Assembly: GCF_014267175.1 (NCBI RefSeq)
Contig: NZ_JACMTR010000002.1
Coordinates: forward strand, 1,500,001-1,564,000
Direction of reading: 5' to 3'
DNA: 64,000 nucleotides
Source of the DNA: Pseudonocardia sp. C8
GTDB lineage: Bacteria; Actinomycetota; Actinomycetes; Mycobacteriales; Pseudonocardiaceae
Shown: positions 1-9,205 of the stretch, in pieces
Layout: every line of letters starts with the position of its first letter
How positions within the stretch are numbered: position 1 is the stretch's first letter
The notes under the pieces: generated by a model
The model's database searches: none
The model's input: the letters and a program-made list of their open reading frames with translations, nothing else
Told to the model about the DNA's origin: nothing
Made by a program: the position numbers and the translations under genes

Positions 1-1
1 C

Positions 2-1447
2 AGCGTCCGCACGGCCGCGGAGCTGTTCGCCGACGCCGCCCAGCTCGCTGCGACCGAACGCACCCACGATCACCTCGACCGGCTCGTCGCCGACGGCGCC
101 CTCACCAGTGACCAGCGGGCCCGGATCGCGGCCGAGGACGGCGCCGCCTCGCTGACCCGAGTACTACGGCGGGCCGAGTTGGCAGGCCTGAACCCGCAGG
201 ATGTGCTGTCGGAGGCGGTCGGCCGGGGTCCGTTGACCGGGGCGCGGAACCTGACCAACGTGCTCTACTCCCGGATCTGGGACGCCCATCGCTTCGACCC
301 CGTGGGGGAGACCTGGGCCGAGTGGGTGCCGCGCACCGACAACTCCGAGTGGAACGACTACCTGGGCGCGCTGGCCCGCGCCGCCGACGAACGGGTTGCC
401 GTGTTGGGCCGGCAGGCCGCGGCCGACACCCCTGCGTGGGCCACGGCCACACTGGGTGACTGCCCGCACGATGCTGTCGAGCGCGACGACTGGTGTGCGG
501 CCGTCGGCCGGGTGGCCGCCTACCGCGAGCTGCGCGGCCACGACGACCCCGACGACGCCCTCGGCACGGCGCCGAAGCCGGGCCAGGTCGAGGAGTTCGC
601 CGCCTACCGCGCCGCCTGGCGGGCGCTCGGGCGCCCGGAAATCAACCGCGAACACCTGGAACTGTCCAACGGACAGCTCCGGATGCGCGTCCGCGCCTAC
701 GAACGCGAACTCGCCGCCGCCCCGCGCTATGCCGCCAACGAACTCGCCGGCACCCGCCAAGCCGCCGCCGCCCAGCAACACACCGCCGCCCTGCGCCGCG
801 CCGAAGCCGCCACCACCACCGACCCCACCGAACGGAACCGCATCACGGCCGAAGCCGGCCAGGCCGCCGCGCTCGCCGCGGTGCTCAACGCCCGCGCCGA
901 GCAGCTCCAACAGATCGACGACGCCCGCGCCAGCTGGCTCGCCCACACCGCCCAAACCCGCATCCAGGCCGAACTGTCCAAGGCCGAACTCTCCGCCCGC
1001 GACGCCGACGACGACCCCGACCAACGCGTCACCGCAGCCGAATGGAAAGCCGCGCACAACGCGTCAATCGCCGCCGACGAGCAGCACCGCGAGATCACCG
1101 AGGACGACGTCACCGACCACGAGGACAAGGTTCCCGACGACGCACTGGCGTTGCCGGATCCGACCGCGGACACAGGGTGGGAGGACCTACGCGAGCACGT
1201 CGAACGCGAACCGCGCCCCGGCCGTGAGGACATCGTGCGCGTCCCCGACGCGGTCGAGACGACCGACCACCTCGACCACGCCGGCCGGGTCCTCGACGAG
1301 ATCCGCTACCGCGACTCCGCCGACGACCTCGACCGCGCCGGCGAACTCGCCCGCTGGCACACCGACGACCAAGCCGCCGGCCGCGCGGACGACAGAACGG
1401 GCGAGGACGCGCCGGTCGACGAGTACAGCGGTCCGGGCGGGCGGTGA
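2..1447 (+). CDS. MobF (TrwC/TraA-type) relaxase-helicase, C-terminal part
   Basis: The frame is open from base 2 to the stop at 1447 and the beginning lies outside the window, so about 481 C-terminal residues are seen. Family knowledge: MobF relaxases nick oriT and unwind plasmid DNA during conjugation, with an N-terminal relaxase and a central RecD-like helicase. Neither catalytic part is visible. What is visible is the Ala/Arg/Glu-rich helical tail typical of actinobacterial TraA proteins, beginning with a 'TAAELFADAAQL' segment and including 'LTGARNLTNVLYSRI' and 'WAEWVPR' blocks, then long coiled-coil-like stretches and an acidic end. A convergent small gene starts its stop 9 bp downstream. 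The assignment rests on overall resemblance of the tail, not on catalytic motifs. Confidence 0.72.
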   Translation, partial: SVRTAAELFADAAQLAATERTHDHLDRLVADGALTSDQRARIAAEDGAASLTRVLRRAELAGLNPQDVLSEAVGRGPLTGARNLTNVLYSRIWDAHRFDPVGETWAEWVPRTDNSEWNDYLGALARAADERVAVLGRQAAADTPAWATATLGDCPHDAVERDDWCAAVGRVAAYRELRGHDDPDDALGTAPKPGQVEEFAAYRAAWRALGRPEINREHLELSNGQLRMRVRAYERELAAAPRYAANELAGTRQAAAAQQHTAALRRAEAATTTDPTERNRITAEAGQAAALAAVLNARAEQLQQIDDARASWLAHTAQTRIQAELSKAELSARDADDDPDQRVTAAEWKAAHNASIAADEQHREITEDDVTDHEDKVPDDALALPDPTADTGWEDLREHVEREPRPGREDIVRVPDAVETTDHLDHAGRVLDEIRYRDSADDLDRAGELARWHTDDQAAGRADDRTGEDAPVDEYSGPGGR

Positions 1448-1456
1448 CGGACGCGA

Positions 1457-1885
1457 TCAGGTGGCCGCCGGGCGCTGGTCGAACGGCACCAGCGGCGCCG
1501 GCCCCTCGCCCCGCCAGGCCCACCACAGCGTCGCCCGAATCCCTTCGACCCAGCCCGGACGCTCCACCACCAGACCGGGCTGCCGCTGCCCAAGCAGCTC
1601 CGCGGCCTGAAACTCCGCCTCGATCAACTCCTCGTACGCCGTGGCACGCGTTCGCGTCACCGGTGCCGCAGCAGGCTGGGACTGGCCCCACGACGCGCGG
1701 TGTGTGGCACCGGCCAGCCACCGACACGTCTTGACGACCCCCGCGGCGTACCAGTCCAACAGCCCACGTTCGCCCTGCTCGCGGTTGCGCGCCTCCGCTG
1801 CCTCCCACATCCTGGCGAACTCGGCGCGCGGCACTCGCAGATTTCCCAATGGGATCTGCGCGACCTGCTCAGCGGTCACCGCCAT
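1457..1885 (-). CDS. Conserved hypothetical protein beside the relaxase
   Basis: About 142 residues, tail-to-tail with the relaxase gene. I start it at ATG 1885 ('MAVTAEQVAQIPLGNL'), because the frame upstream of that codon is low-complexity Arg/His/Pro sequence unlike protein. It contains a helical 'EFARMWEAAEARNREQG' block, a 'DWYAAGVVKTCRWLAGA' segment and 'WWAWRGEGPAPL' near the end. No enzyme motif or membrane segment is evident. Similar small genes sit next to MobF relaxases on actinobacterial plasmids (recollection), which would suit a transfer accessory role, but the function is unknown. Confidence 0.6.
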   Translation of the reverse strand: MAVTAEQVAQIPLGNLRVPRAEFARMWEAAEARNREQGERGLLDWYAAGVVKTCRWLAGATHRASWGQSQPAAAPVTRTRATAYEELIEAEFQAAELLGQRQPGLVVERPGWVEGIRATLWWAWRGEGPAPLVPFDQRPAAT

Positions 1886-3106
1886 AACAGAAGAATGACA
1901 GCACACACCGACGATCGACGATAACCGGCGCCTGCCCGATGCCTCGAGATGGGCTGCCCGTCGCCGGTGATCTACGTCGCCGTGGCCACCGTCGATGGCT
2001 GCACGCGGCGGTAGGCGAGAGAGGTGAACCGTTCGGTGCCGTGGGTGTTCGCGTGGTGTCGGACGGATGGTCACGGGCTTCGCAGCACGGCCGATGTGGA
2101 ACCGACTCCAGCGAGTGTTTGAGACGGGGGGCGACTGTCTGTTCTTGATCTCCGTAGGGGCCAAATCCGGTGGATCGGGCTGGTTATTGACGCGGCCCTG
2201 CCTCAGCACGCCGTGGTGGGGCCCGGTAGGGGCGGGGGCTCGGTGTCGGGCGCCGGTTCATCGCCGCGGACCCCACCGCGGCGTGCTGACGATCGGGCGT
2301 CTCCACGAGCTCCGACTCCCCGGGCAGGCACCCACCGTCCCGAGCCGTTCACCGGGACGCTGTCCGTGCACGACGCCGTCGGGTACGGGGCCAGCCCCAG
2401 CCTGCCGCTGTCGGCGGTGGTCGCGATGCTGCTGAACCTTCACCTGAGCGCCCTTGCCGTCGGTTGGAAGTGCACGGACGGCGTGCCGCCGTTCCCGTAG
2501 CACCTGCAACGAACCACCCGGGTCCTGGTTACCCCGTCCCGCCGCGGCCAGCACGAACACGGGCCGGAACCCGCCGGAGGATCGTCAAATTCGGCGTTGA
2601 CGAGCCCGTGTGACGACGCGCATAGTCGTTGCGTCACGCCATGCCCATTGCGTGATGCGCAACTAGCGAAGCAGAATGACCCGGCGCCCTGGGCCCGAAC
2701 AGGGGCGTCGGTGAACCCGTTCCTTTGCAAGGCGGGGTTCGATTCCCTGTTTCCACGGTTTGACCAGCGAGAACGTAGGTTGCTCTGCGGCGTCGTCGGG
2801 GACGGAGGAGCCGACCGGCGTGTCCGGAGCTTGGGCTGCCACATCGGTCTGCATGACCGCGAAGCATGGCGCGTAGCGCGTAGACGATCTTGAGGTGTTC
2901 GCCCCCCGTCGAGGGTAGTGAACGCACCGTCTTGACGGCGTGATCGTGGTAGTTGAGGCCGATCGCGATGATCTCCATGGTCGATCGTGAGTGTCGTCGG
3001 GGCTGTACGGTGCCGATGGCTGCCGCGCGGGTGGTCGAGTGGTGCGGGACGCTGGTGTGAACCGGATGCCGCCTCGCGGCGAAGACTGTGTGTGAGGAGC
3101 CTCGTG
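1886..3106. other. Long gene-poor stretch
   Basis: No convincing gene is seen here. Overlapping frames in all six directions have GC-rich composition without a consistent coding pattern. A tRNA T-arm-like motif lies near 2719-2735 (see the separate entry). The last 100 bases probably hold the promoter of the sigma factor gene. Confidence 0.5.
2719..2752 (+). other. tRNA T-arm-like sequence, possible attachment-site remnant
   Basis: The sequence CGGGGTTCGATTCCCTG can form a T-stem with the canonical GGTTCGATTCC loop, preceded by CCTTTGCAAGG, which looks like an Ala(TGC) anticodon loop. A variable loop and a matching 5' acceptor strand are missing, so this is not a functional tRNA. Such 3' tRNA ends are often left at integration sites of actinobacterial elements, but no integrase gene is adjacent. 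Confidence 0.25.
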
Positions 3107-3799
3107 GTGGTGGGTGCCGACGCCCCGGGTGGGCGCGACCGCCGGGGAGCGCCCCCCGGAAGGTCCACTGCGGCCCGGACGTCGGATGGGCCCGGTGAGC
3201 CGGCCGATGCGGAGTTGGTCGAGGGCGTGGCTGGAGGTTCGGCGTCGGCGCTGGCGGCGTTGTATGACCGGTGGGGGGTGCGGGCGTACTCGCTGGCGCG
3301 GCGGGTGTGCGCCGATGAGGGGCTGGCTGAGGATGTGGTGCAGGAGGCGTTCGTGACGGTGTGGCGCGATCCTGGCCGGTTCGATGCGGCGCGTGGCGAT
3401 TTCGGGGCGTGGCTGCTGACCCTGGTGCATCACAAGGCGGTGGATGTGGTGCGCCGACAGAGCGCGGCCCGGCGCCGCGAGGAGCGGACCGAAGGCGACC
3501 CGGCGCTCGGGTCGTCGGCGGGTCCGGGCGCGGATCTGGCTGCGCTCGACGCTGTCGCGGCGGGTCAGGTGCGGGATGCGCTGGCCCGGCTGTCCGGGCC
3601 GCAGCGTCAGGCGTTGGCGTTGATGTATTACGGCGGCTACACCCAGCGGCAGGTGGCGGCGATGACCGGGGTGGCGGTGGGGACCGTGAAGTCGCGGGTC
3701 TTCAGCGGTCTGCACCGGCTGCGGGACCTGCTCGGGTCGTCGCTCGATGACCGGGCCGACGACGCGATGTCAGATGATGATGTGCGGGGGTCGTGGTGA
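3107..3799 (+). CDS. ECF sigma factor, SigK-like
   Basis: An alternative RNA polymerase sigma factor of the ECF class. Region 2 is visible in 'YDRWGVRAYSLARRV' and 'AEDVVQEAFVTVWRD'. Region 4 is visible in 'LSGPQRQALALMYYGGYTQ', with the helix-turn-helix 'VAAMTGVAVGTVKSRVF'. The frame is open further upstream, but I place the start at GTG 3107 because GAGGAG (3094-3099) precedes it at 7 bases; GTG 3104 and 3110 are alternatives. The stop overlaps the anti-sigma start by 4 bp, so the pair is translationally coupled. The sequence type and the neighbours (RskA-like anti-sigma, molybdopterin oxidoreductase, fasciclin lipoprotein, DUF4383) match the SigK group (ECF19) of actinobacteria. Confidence 0.88.
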   Translation: MVGADAPGGRDRRGAPPGRSTAARTSDGPGEPADAELVEGVAGGSASALAALYDRWGVRAYSLARRVCADEGLAEDVVQEAFVTVWRDPGRFDAARGDFGAWLLTLVHHKAVDVVRRQSAARRREERTEGDPALGSSAGPGADLAALDAVAAGQVRDALARLSGPQRQALALMYYGGYTQRQVAAMTGVAVGTVKSRVFSGLHRLRDLLGSSLDDRADDAMSDDDVRGSW

Positions 3800-4743
3800 G
3801 CGGCGAGGAGCGGTGCCGACGCAGCGAGGACGCCGTGGCGTTGGCGTTGCACGCCCTGGAGCCGGACGAGGAGAGGGTGCTGCGGGAGCACGTGTCGGGG
3901 TGTCGATCGTGTCGCGCCGCGGTCGCCGAGGCCGAGCTCGTGGCGGGCGCGCTGGGTGAGGGCGTGGAGCAGGTCGATCCGCCGCCGCGGCTGCGGGAAA
4001 GCATCCTCGCCGAGGCGGCCCGGACCCCGCAGATCGGCGTGGGTAACGCCGCAGCGGAGGAAACCGAACGCTCCGACCTCGCCGGTGAGCGACGTCGTCG
4101 GCCAGATCCCTACCCGCCCCGAACCGCCGGCGTTGGGGCTGGCGCGGGGACTCGGACCGATGGTCGTGGCCGACGGCGGCCCGGCGCGCGCGATACGCGG
4201 GGTCAGCGCGGGCCGGCGGGCCCCGCGCGCGGCACGAGCCGACCGGGTGGTCGCCGGCTCGTTGTCGCCACGCTCGCGCTGGTGGCGGTGCTGGTCGTGG
4301 CCGGTGTGGGTGGGCTTGCGGCGTACACGGTGCAGCTGCAGCAGCAGCGCGACGCGCAGATCGCGCGCACCCAGGCCTTGGCCGAGGTGCTCACCCGGTT
4401 GGATCGCCCGGGCACGAGTCACACCACGCTGAGCACCAGCGAGGGCCGGCCGGTCGGTGCGGTGGTGGCCGACGCGTCCGGGCGGCTGGTGGTGACCGCA
4501 GGGCTTGCGGCGAACGATCGCGACACCAGCATCTACGTGCTGTGGGGAGTCAGCCCGGACGCCGCGCCGCAGCCGATCGGGACCTTCGACATCGGCTCCG
4601 ACGCGGCCGGCCCGGGCGTGCAGCAGCTCGACCCGGGCGAGCCGGGGCGGCCGTTCCTCGGGTATGCGATCTCGCTCGAGCCCGGCCGCGTCGCACCCGC
4701 CTCGCCCACGACGGTGGTGGCCAGTGGCCAGACGCAGACCTGA
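3796..4743 (+). CDS. RskA-like membrane anti-sigma factor
   Basis: Predicted to hold the upstream sigma factor inactive at the membrane and release it by regulated proteolysis. The N-terminal ~70 residues carry the zinc anti-sigma signature H-x3-C-x2-C ('REHVSGCRSC'). A Pro/Arg-rich linker follows, then one membrane segment ('VVATLALVAVLVVAGVGG', about residue 155-175). The extracytoplasmic C-terminal domain resembles anti-sigma-K RskA ('GRPVGAVVADASGRLVVTAG', 'YVLWGVSPD'). The start is GTG 3796 in a GTGA overlap with the sigma stop; GTG 3793 is also possible. About 315 residues, somewhat longer than mycobacterial RskA because of the linker. Confidence 0.87.
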   Translation: MSGEERCRRSEDAVALALHALEPDEERVLREHVSGCRSCRAAVAEAELVAGALGEGVEQVDPPPRLRESILAEAARTPQIGVGNAAAEETERSDLAGERRRRPDPYPPRTAGVGAGAGTRTDGRGRRRPGARDTRGQRGPAGPARGTSRPGGRRLVVATLALVAVLVVAGVGGLAAYTVQLQQQRDAQIARTQALAEVLTRLDRPGTSHTTLSTSEGRPVGAVVADASGRLVVTAGLAANDRDTSIYVLWGVSPDAAPQPIGTFDIGSDAAGPGVQQLDPGEPGRPFLGYAISLEPGRVAPASPTTVVASGQTQT

Positions 4744-5115
4744 GACTCGAGTGCGCCATCGCGACGCCCACCTTGTCGCCCACACGACCCGGCGTGTAGC
4801 GGAGCGGCTCGGTGCGGTCGGTGGTCTCGCCGCCGGGTTCGGAACATCGCCCCGGCGAGGCGTCCGGCACGCGCTCCGGGAACCGTGTGAATCAGGGCCC
4901 AGGGGTCACGCTGCGTCACCGAACGGTCGCGGTCTCCGTGCTGGTCAGGCAGCATGTTCGTCTGAGAACGACCGCGAGGAGTTCGAGCGCATCCTCGCCG
5001 AGGTCGTCGAGCGTCACCCCGGGTGCTGGAGGCGCTCGCCGAGTACGGCCGCAGCGGCGAACGTGTGCCGGTGGCGGGACTCAAGCGGCGAACAGAGGAG
5101 AGGGCGGGCAACGAG
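4744..5115 (+). other. Intergenic stretch with a broken reading frame
   Basis: One frame encodes 'DREEFERILAEVVERHPG' (about 4968-5022). A frame shifted by one base then continues as 'VLEALAEYGRSGERVPVAGL' (from GTG 5023) directly into the HigA-like gene. Adding one G in the GGG at 5021 would join them. This suggests either an N-terminal extension of the antitoxin or the tail of a lost partner gene. Confidence 0.4.
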
Positions 5116-5352
5116 ATGAAGCAGAGTGACGCCGTGACGCCGGGCGAGATCCTGGACCTGGAGTTCCTGACCCCTATGGGGCTCACTCCTGAGCTACTGG
5201 CTGAGCGGGCCGGGATGAGTCCGTCGCGCGTCCGCCACATCATCGATGGGACACACGTCATCACCGCCGGCGATGCAAACCGCCTGTCCGCGGCGCTCGG
5301 AACCTCGGACCGATTCTGGCTGAACCTGCAGGAGGCCGCCGAGGACCGCTAG
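5116..5352 (+). CDS. HigA/VapI-family XRE helix-turn-helix antitoxin-like protein
   Basis: 78 residues. The sequence follows the HigA pattern: 'PGEILDLEFLTPMGLTPELL' at the N-terminus, the helix-turn-helix 'LAERAGMSPSRVRHIIDGTH', then 'ITAGDANRLSAALGTSDRFW' and 'LNLQEA'. HigA proteins repress their own operon and neutralise an mRNA-cleaving HigB toxin. No HigB gene is recognisable on either side, so it may be an orphan regulator. GGAGAGGG about 9 bases upstream supports ATG 5116; the frame is open to GTG 5023, which gives a longer form. Confidence 0.8.
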   Translation: MKQSDAVTPGEILDLEFLTPMGLTPELLAERAGMSPSRVRHIIDGTHVITAGDANRLSAALGTSDRFWLNLQEAAEDR

Positions 5353-5581
5353 GTCGGGCCCCGCCCCACGCCGCCGTGGGCCAGACCCAGGGCCATCGCC
5401 CGCCCAGCCCCGTGCCGCCTCGGTCACCAGGGCGGCCGAGCCGTCCGACGAGCCGGGACAGGTCGAGCGCGGGTGTCCGTCCGCGCGGTCGACGCCGGGC
5501 CCGCGGGCGGCGGGACGCCGAAAGTCGCGGTCTCCAGTGCCAGAGATCGAACCAAAGGGGCATGGGCTTCGAACACCGTCC

Positions 5582-7192
5582 ATGAGCGCACCCACGGCTG
5601 ACCCGTCCTCGACCGATGGTCCCTCGTGGCTCCCGCGCCTGCCCGCGGCCGCAGGTGGGGTCCTGGCCGTGGCCGCGGCGTTGGGGTTCGGGCATCTGAC
5701 CGCCGGGGTGGTGTCACCCGCGTCCTCGCCGTTCCTGGCGGTCGGCGACGTGGTGATCCGATTCTCCCCGCAGTTCCTCACCGAGTTCGCCAAGGCCACC
5801 TTCGGGGTGGCGGACAAGCCGGTCCTGCTGGCCGGGATGGCGGTGGTGATCACCGCGGTGGCCGCGGTGGCCGGCCTGGTCTCCCGCCGCCGGCCCGGCC
5901 CGGGCCTGGGGGTGGTCGCGGTACTCGGGATGCTCGGGCTCGCCGCGGTGGTGGTCGCCCCGGTCTTCACCGCACGGGATCTCCTCGCCCCCATCGTGGC
6001 GCTGATGGTGGGACTGGTGACCTTCGCCGGGTTGCATGCCCTCGCGAGGCGCGCTCACCCCACGGTCACGGATGCTGGTGCCGGCGGTCGCGCCGAGGCG
6101 GAGGCGGGTGTCGGTTCGTCGCGGCGCGCGTTGCTGATCGGGTGCTCGGCCGCGGTCGCCGTGGCCGCGCTGGGCGCCGGCCTGGGCGGGCTCGTGCTCG
6201 CCGGTGTGGCGGAGGCCCGGCAACGGGTCACCGACCAGCTGGCCCGGCTGCGGCCGGTGACCGCGCGGGCACCGGCGATCCCGGCCGGGGCGGCGTTCCC
6301 GGAGCTCGGCACTCCCAGTTTCCTCACCCCGAACTCGCAGTTCTACCGGATCGACGTCGCGCTGCGGGTCCCCGCCCAGCGCGCGCAGGACTGGTCGATG
6401 CCGATCCACGGCATGGTCGACAACCCGTTCACGCTGACGTTCGACGACCTGCTCGCCCGGCCGCTGGTGGAACGCACCATCACCATGACGTGTGTGTCCA
6501 ACCCGGTCGGCGGGCAGCTGATCTCGACGGCGAACTTCGTCGGGGTCGAGCTGCGTGAGCTGCTGCTCGAGGCCGGGGTCCGGCCCGGCGCCGACCAGAT
6601 CTACTCCACCAGCATCGACGGCTGGTACACCGGCACCCCCACCGAGGTGCTGCTCGAACCCGGCCGTGGCGCGCTGCTGGCGATCGGCATGAACGGCGAA
6701 GCGCTGCCCCCCGAGCACGGGTTCCCGGTGCGCATGGTCGTGCCCGGCCTCTACGGCTACGTCTCGGCGACCAAGTGGATCGTCGACATGGAGGCCACCA
6801 CCTTCGCGGCCAAGACCGGCTACTGGCTCGAGCGCGGGTGGGCGCAGCAGGCGCCGATCAAGACCCAGTCCCGCATCGACCGCCCGCGCGGGTTCGAAAC
6901 GGTCCCCGCCGGGCGCGTGGTCGTGGCCGGGATCGCCTGGTCCCAGCCCACCGGCATCGACACCGTCGAGGTGCGCATGGACGGCGGACCGTGGCAGGCC
7001 GCCGAGCTGGCGACCGAGGTCAGCGGGCACACCTGGCGGATGTGGCGCACCGCGTTCGACCTCGCCCCCGGCAGCCACACCGTCCAGACCCGGGCCACCG
7101 ACGGCACCGGTGTCACCCAGACCGCACGACGCGCCGACCCGATCCCCGACGGCGCCTCCGGCTGGCCGGCGACCATCTTCACCACCTCCTGA
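5582..7192 (+). CDS. Membrane-anchored molybdopterin-dependent oxidoreductase, sulfite-oxidase fold
   Basis: About 536 residues. The N-terminal ~190 residues contain several hydrophobic segments (for example 'AAAGGVLAVAAALGFGHLTA', 'PVLLAGMAVVITAVAAVAG', 'VVAVLGMLGLAAVVVAP'). A catalytic domain of the sulfite oxidase/YedY type follows. The conserved cysteine that binds molybdenum is in 'TMTCVSNPVGG', and 'FPVRMVVPGLYGYVSATKW' and 'YWLERGWAQQAPIKTQSRID' match the family. The C-terminus has the dimerisation-type beta domain ('GIAWSQPTGIDTVEVRMDGG'). The substrate is unknown. The start is uncertain: ATG 5582 has no clear ribosome site and GTG 5537 is in frame. The context suggests control by the SigK-like factor. 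Confidence 0.87.
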   Translation: MSAPTADPSSTDGPSWLPRLPAAAGGVLAVAAALGFGHLTAGVVSPASSPFLAVGDVVIRFSPQFLTEFAKATFGVADKPVLLAGMAVVITAVAAVAGLVSRRRPGPGLGVVAVLGMLGLAAVVVAPVFTARDLLAPIVALMVGLVTFAGLHALARRAHPTVTDAGAGGRAEAEAGVGSSRRALLIGCSAAVAVAALGAGLGGLVLAGVAEARQRVTDQLARLRPVTARAPAIPAGAAFPELGTPSFLTPNSQFYRIDVALRVPAQRAQDWSMPIHGMVDNPFTLTFDDLLARPLVERTITMTCVSNPVGGQLISTANFVGVELRELLLEAGVRPGADQIYSTSIDGWYTGTPTEVLLEPGRGALLAIGMNGEALPPEHGFPVRMVVPGLYGYVSATKWIVDMEATTFAAKTGYWLERGWAQQAPIKTQSRIDRPRGFETVPAGRVVVAGIAWSQPTGIDTVEVRMDGGPWQAAELATEVSGHTWRMWRTAFDLAPGSHTVQTRATDGTGVTQTARRADPIPDGASGWPATIFTTS

Positions 7193-7805
7193 CCCAGCTT
7201 GGCCCTGCACCGACACGAACCCGTCACCGACCCGGCGGCGACGCAGAGCACGTACGAGTTGCGGCCCTCGCCAACTCGGGGATGCCAGCGCGCAGGTCGG
7301 CGTGCTCGATACCGGCGGCCGACCAGGTCGCCTGCGCGGCCGCGGGCGCGCTCGGGCGGGCTGTACGCAGCGCTGCACAAAGGGGAGCCCACGACCCGGA
7401 CTCTCACCTCCAGCGGATCCGACCCGGCCTCACTCCGGGGCGTGCCAGCGATGCCGGGCTCAGCGACAACGCCACGAACTCGGGCTAGACGGCTGTGATG
7501 GTCACTCCAGCCAGCACCGCCTGAGGCGGGCCCGCGTTGCAACGACCGCGTTGTTGAGGTTCGCGGACGCGGTCGTGCTGGCCGGCGCCCGCTCGACCGA
7601 TCACTCGGCCACGAAGCCCGGGATATGTGCACCGCGTTCGCCGCGACACGTCGGCTTGCCTCCATCCATGCCGGGGGGGGCGTCGGATGGTTCACCCCAG
7701 GATTCCGTGGCTGAACCGTTACCTGATTCGGTGAACCGCCCGCCCCGTCGCCGACGAACGCTTTTCGAGCCCGGAACGCCCGGGATCCTTTGTTGAGGAG
7801 TTTCC
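7193..7805 (+). other. 613-base intergenic region upstream of the fasciclin gene
   Basis: No gene is recognised. The frames seen do not have a consistent coding pattern. The right part holds the SigK-like promoter candidate described separately. Confidence 0.5.
7662..7689 (+). promoter_or_regulatory. Candidate SigK-type promoter
   Basis: CCATCC at 7662-7667 is followed after 16 bases by CGGATG (7684-7689). The mycobacterial SigK consensus is CCATCC, about 16-18 bases, then CCGAAT. The -35 match is exact and the -10 match partial. It lies about 115 bases upstream of the fasciclin lipoprotein gene, the same target class that SigK controls in mycobacteria. Confidence 0.35.
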
Positions 7806-8492
7806 GTGCGCAACAGCAAACGAGTCGCCGCTCTCGGCGCCCTGGCCGCACTGACCGTGACCCTTTCCGCCTGCGGCGGCGCGGATCAACAGGTAGACAA
7901 CGCGCCACCGCCCGCGCCCCCGGCACCCGCCGCGCCGATGAACCCCCCGCCGGCCGCCGCCGGGGACGGGGTGACCACCAACGCCGACGTGTTCGGCCCG
8001 GCCTGCTCGCAGCTCCCGCAGGGTGATGCGCCCGGGTCGCTGAACAACATGGGCCCGCAGCCGGTGGCCAGCGCGGCGAGCACCAACCCGCTGCTCACCA
8101 CCCTCGTCACCGCCGTCGGGAAGGTCGACGGGCTGGCCGACACCCTCAACTCCCAGCAGGCGATCACCGTGTTCGCCCCCTACAACGGCGCGTTCGACGA
8201 GGTCAAGAAGGCGATGGGTGACCAGGCGTTCACCGAGCTGCTGGGCAACCAGAAACAGCTCGGCGGGCTGCTGTCCTACCACGTCGTCCCGCAGCGCTAC
8301 GACGCCGCCGGCCTCGTCGGGGCCAAGACGGTGACCGAACTGGCCGGCGGGCAGGTCACCATCGGCGGCACCGCCGAGGCCCCCACGGTCACCGACGGCA
8401 AGGGCAACACCGCCAACATCCTGTGCGGCAACATCCCGACCGACAACGCCACCGTGTTCGTCATCGACAAGGTCCTCATGCCCGCCAGCTGA
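7806..8492 (+). CDS. Fasciclin-domain lipoprotein (MPT70/MPT83-like)
   Basis: 228 residues. A lipoprotein signal peptide ends in the lipobox 'TLSAC' (Cys about residue 23), so the protein should be anchored outside the membrane. A Pro/Ala linker is followed by one fasciclin (FAS1) domain: 'FGPACSQLPQGDAPGS', 'AITVFAPYNGAFDEV', 'LLSYHVVPQRYDAAGL' and the closing 'ATVFVIDKVLMP'. Two cysteines, one near the domain start and one in 'NILCGNIP', match the MPT70/83 disulfide. GAGGAG (7793-7798) supports GTG 7806. Function: surface protein, probably adhesive; co-occurrence with SigK/RskA suggests membership of that regulon. Confidence 0.92.
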   Translation: MRNSKRVAALGALAALTVTLSACGGADQQVDNAPPPAPPAPAAPMNPPPAAAGDGVTTNADVFGPACSQLPQGDAPGSLNNMGPQPVASAASTNPLLTTLVTAVGKVDGLADTLNSQQAITVFAPYNGAFDEVKKAMGDQAFTELLGNQKQLGGLLSYHVVPQRYDAAGLVGAKTVTELAGGQVTIGGTAEAPTVTDGKGNTANILCGNIPTDNATVFVIDKVLMPAS

Positions 8493-8749
8493 CCAGCTTT
8501 CCTCAGCAGAATGATCCGCTGACCGCAGCTCTGCATGAACCCGAGCAGGGTGGCCCCATTTCAGCGGGCCGACCTTGCCCGGGGCCTCGGTCCTCCCCGT
8601 AGTGGGGTGGGAACTCCAGAAATCCGGATCTCGGCCACCAAGAAATCGCCAGCGCCACGTTTCGTGGCGGCACAGGCCGCGATCCAGTGACAGCAATCGG
8701 TAATGACTATCAGCAGTTTCCAGTATCAGATCGAGGGAGAGGTCCTCTC

Positions 8750-9205
8750 ATGTCGCAATCTCCTGGCGCGCGCGTCCGCGTCGGCCGTCACCCCGTCCAG
8801 CTCGCCGCCGCCGTTGTCGGCGCGGTGTTCCTGCTGGTCGGCATCCTCGGGTTCATCCCCGGCGTGACGGCCAACTACGAGCAGCTCTCGTTCGCCGGCC
8901 ACGGATCCGGGGCGCTGCTGCTGGGCGTGTTCGCGGTGTCGATCCTGCACAACCTGGTGCATGCAGCCTTCGGCGTCGCCGGACTGGTGCTCGCCCGCAG
9001 CATCGCCGGCGCCCGCAACTTCCTGATCTACGGCGGTGTCATCTACGCGGTGCTCTGGATCTACGGGTTGGTCATCGACCACGACAGCGCCGCCAACTTC
9101 GTCCCGGTCAACACCGCCGACAACTGGCTGCACCTGGCCTTGGCCATCGCCATGATCGCGCTCGGAGTGCTCCTCGGCCGGCGGCACCCCGCCCGCACCA
9201 CCTGA
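8750..9205 (+). CDS. DUF4383 four-helix membrane protein
   Basis: 151 residues with four predicted membrane segments: 'LAAAVVGAVFLLVGILGFIP', 'GALLLGVFAVSILHNLVHAA', 'FLIYGGVIYAVLWIYGLVID' and 'WLHLALAIAMIALGVLLG'. The motifs 'SILHNLVH' and 'NTADNWLHL' are characteristic of the DUF4383 family, which is common in actinobacteria and has no known biochemical role. GGGAGAGG (8735-8742) 7 bases before ATG 8750 fixes the start. It follows the fasciclin gene in the presumed SigK-like regulon. Confidence 0.9.
   Translation: MSQSPGARVRVGRHPVQLAAAVVGAVFLLVGILGFIPGVTANYEQLSFAGHGSGALLLGVFAVSILHNLVHAAFGVAGLVLARSIAGARNFLIYGGVIYAVLWIYGLVIDHDSAANFVPVNTADNWLHLALAIAMIALGVLLGRRHPARTT

Noticed and set aside
5714..7378. 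554-codon minus-strand frame
   Set aside because: Shadow of the molybdopterin oxidoreductase gene.
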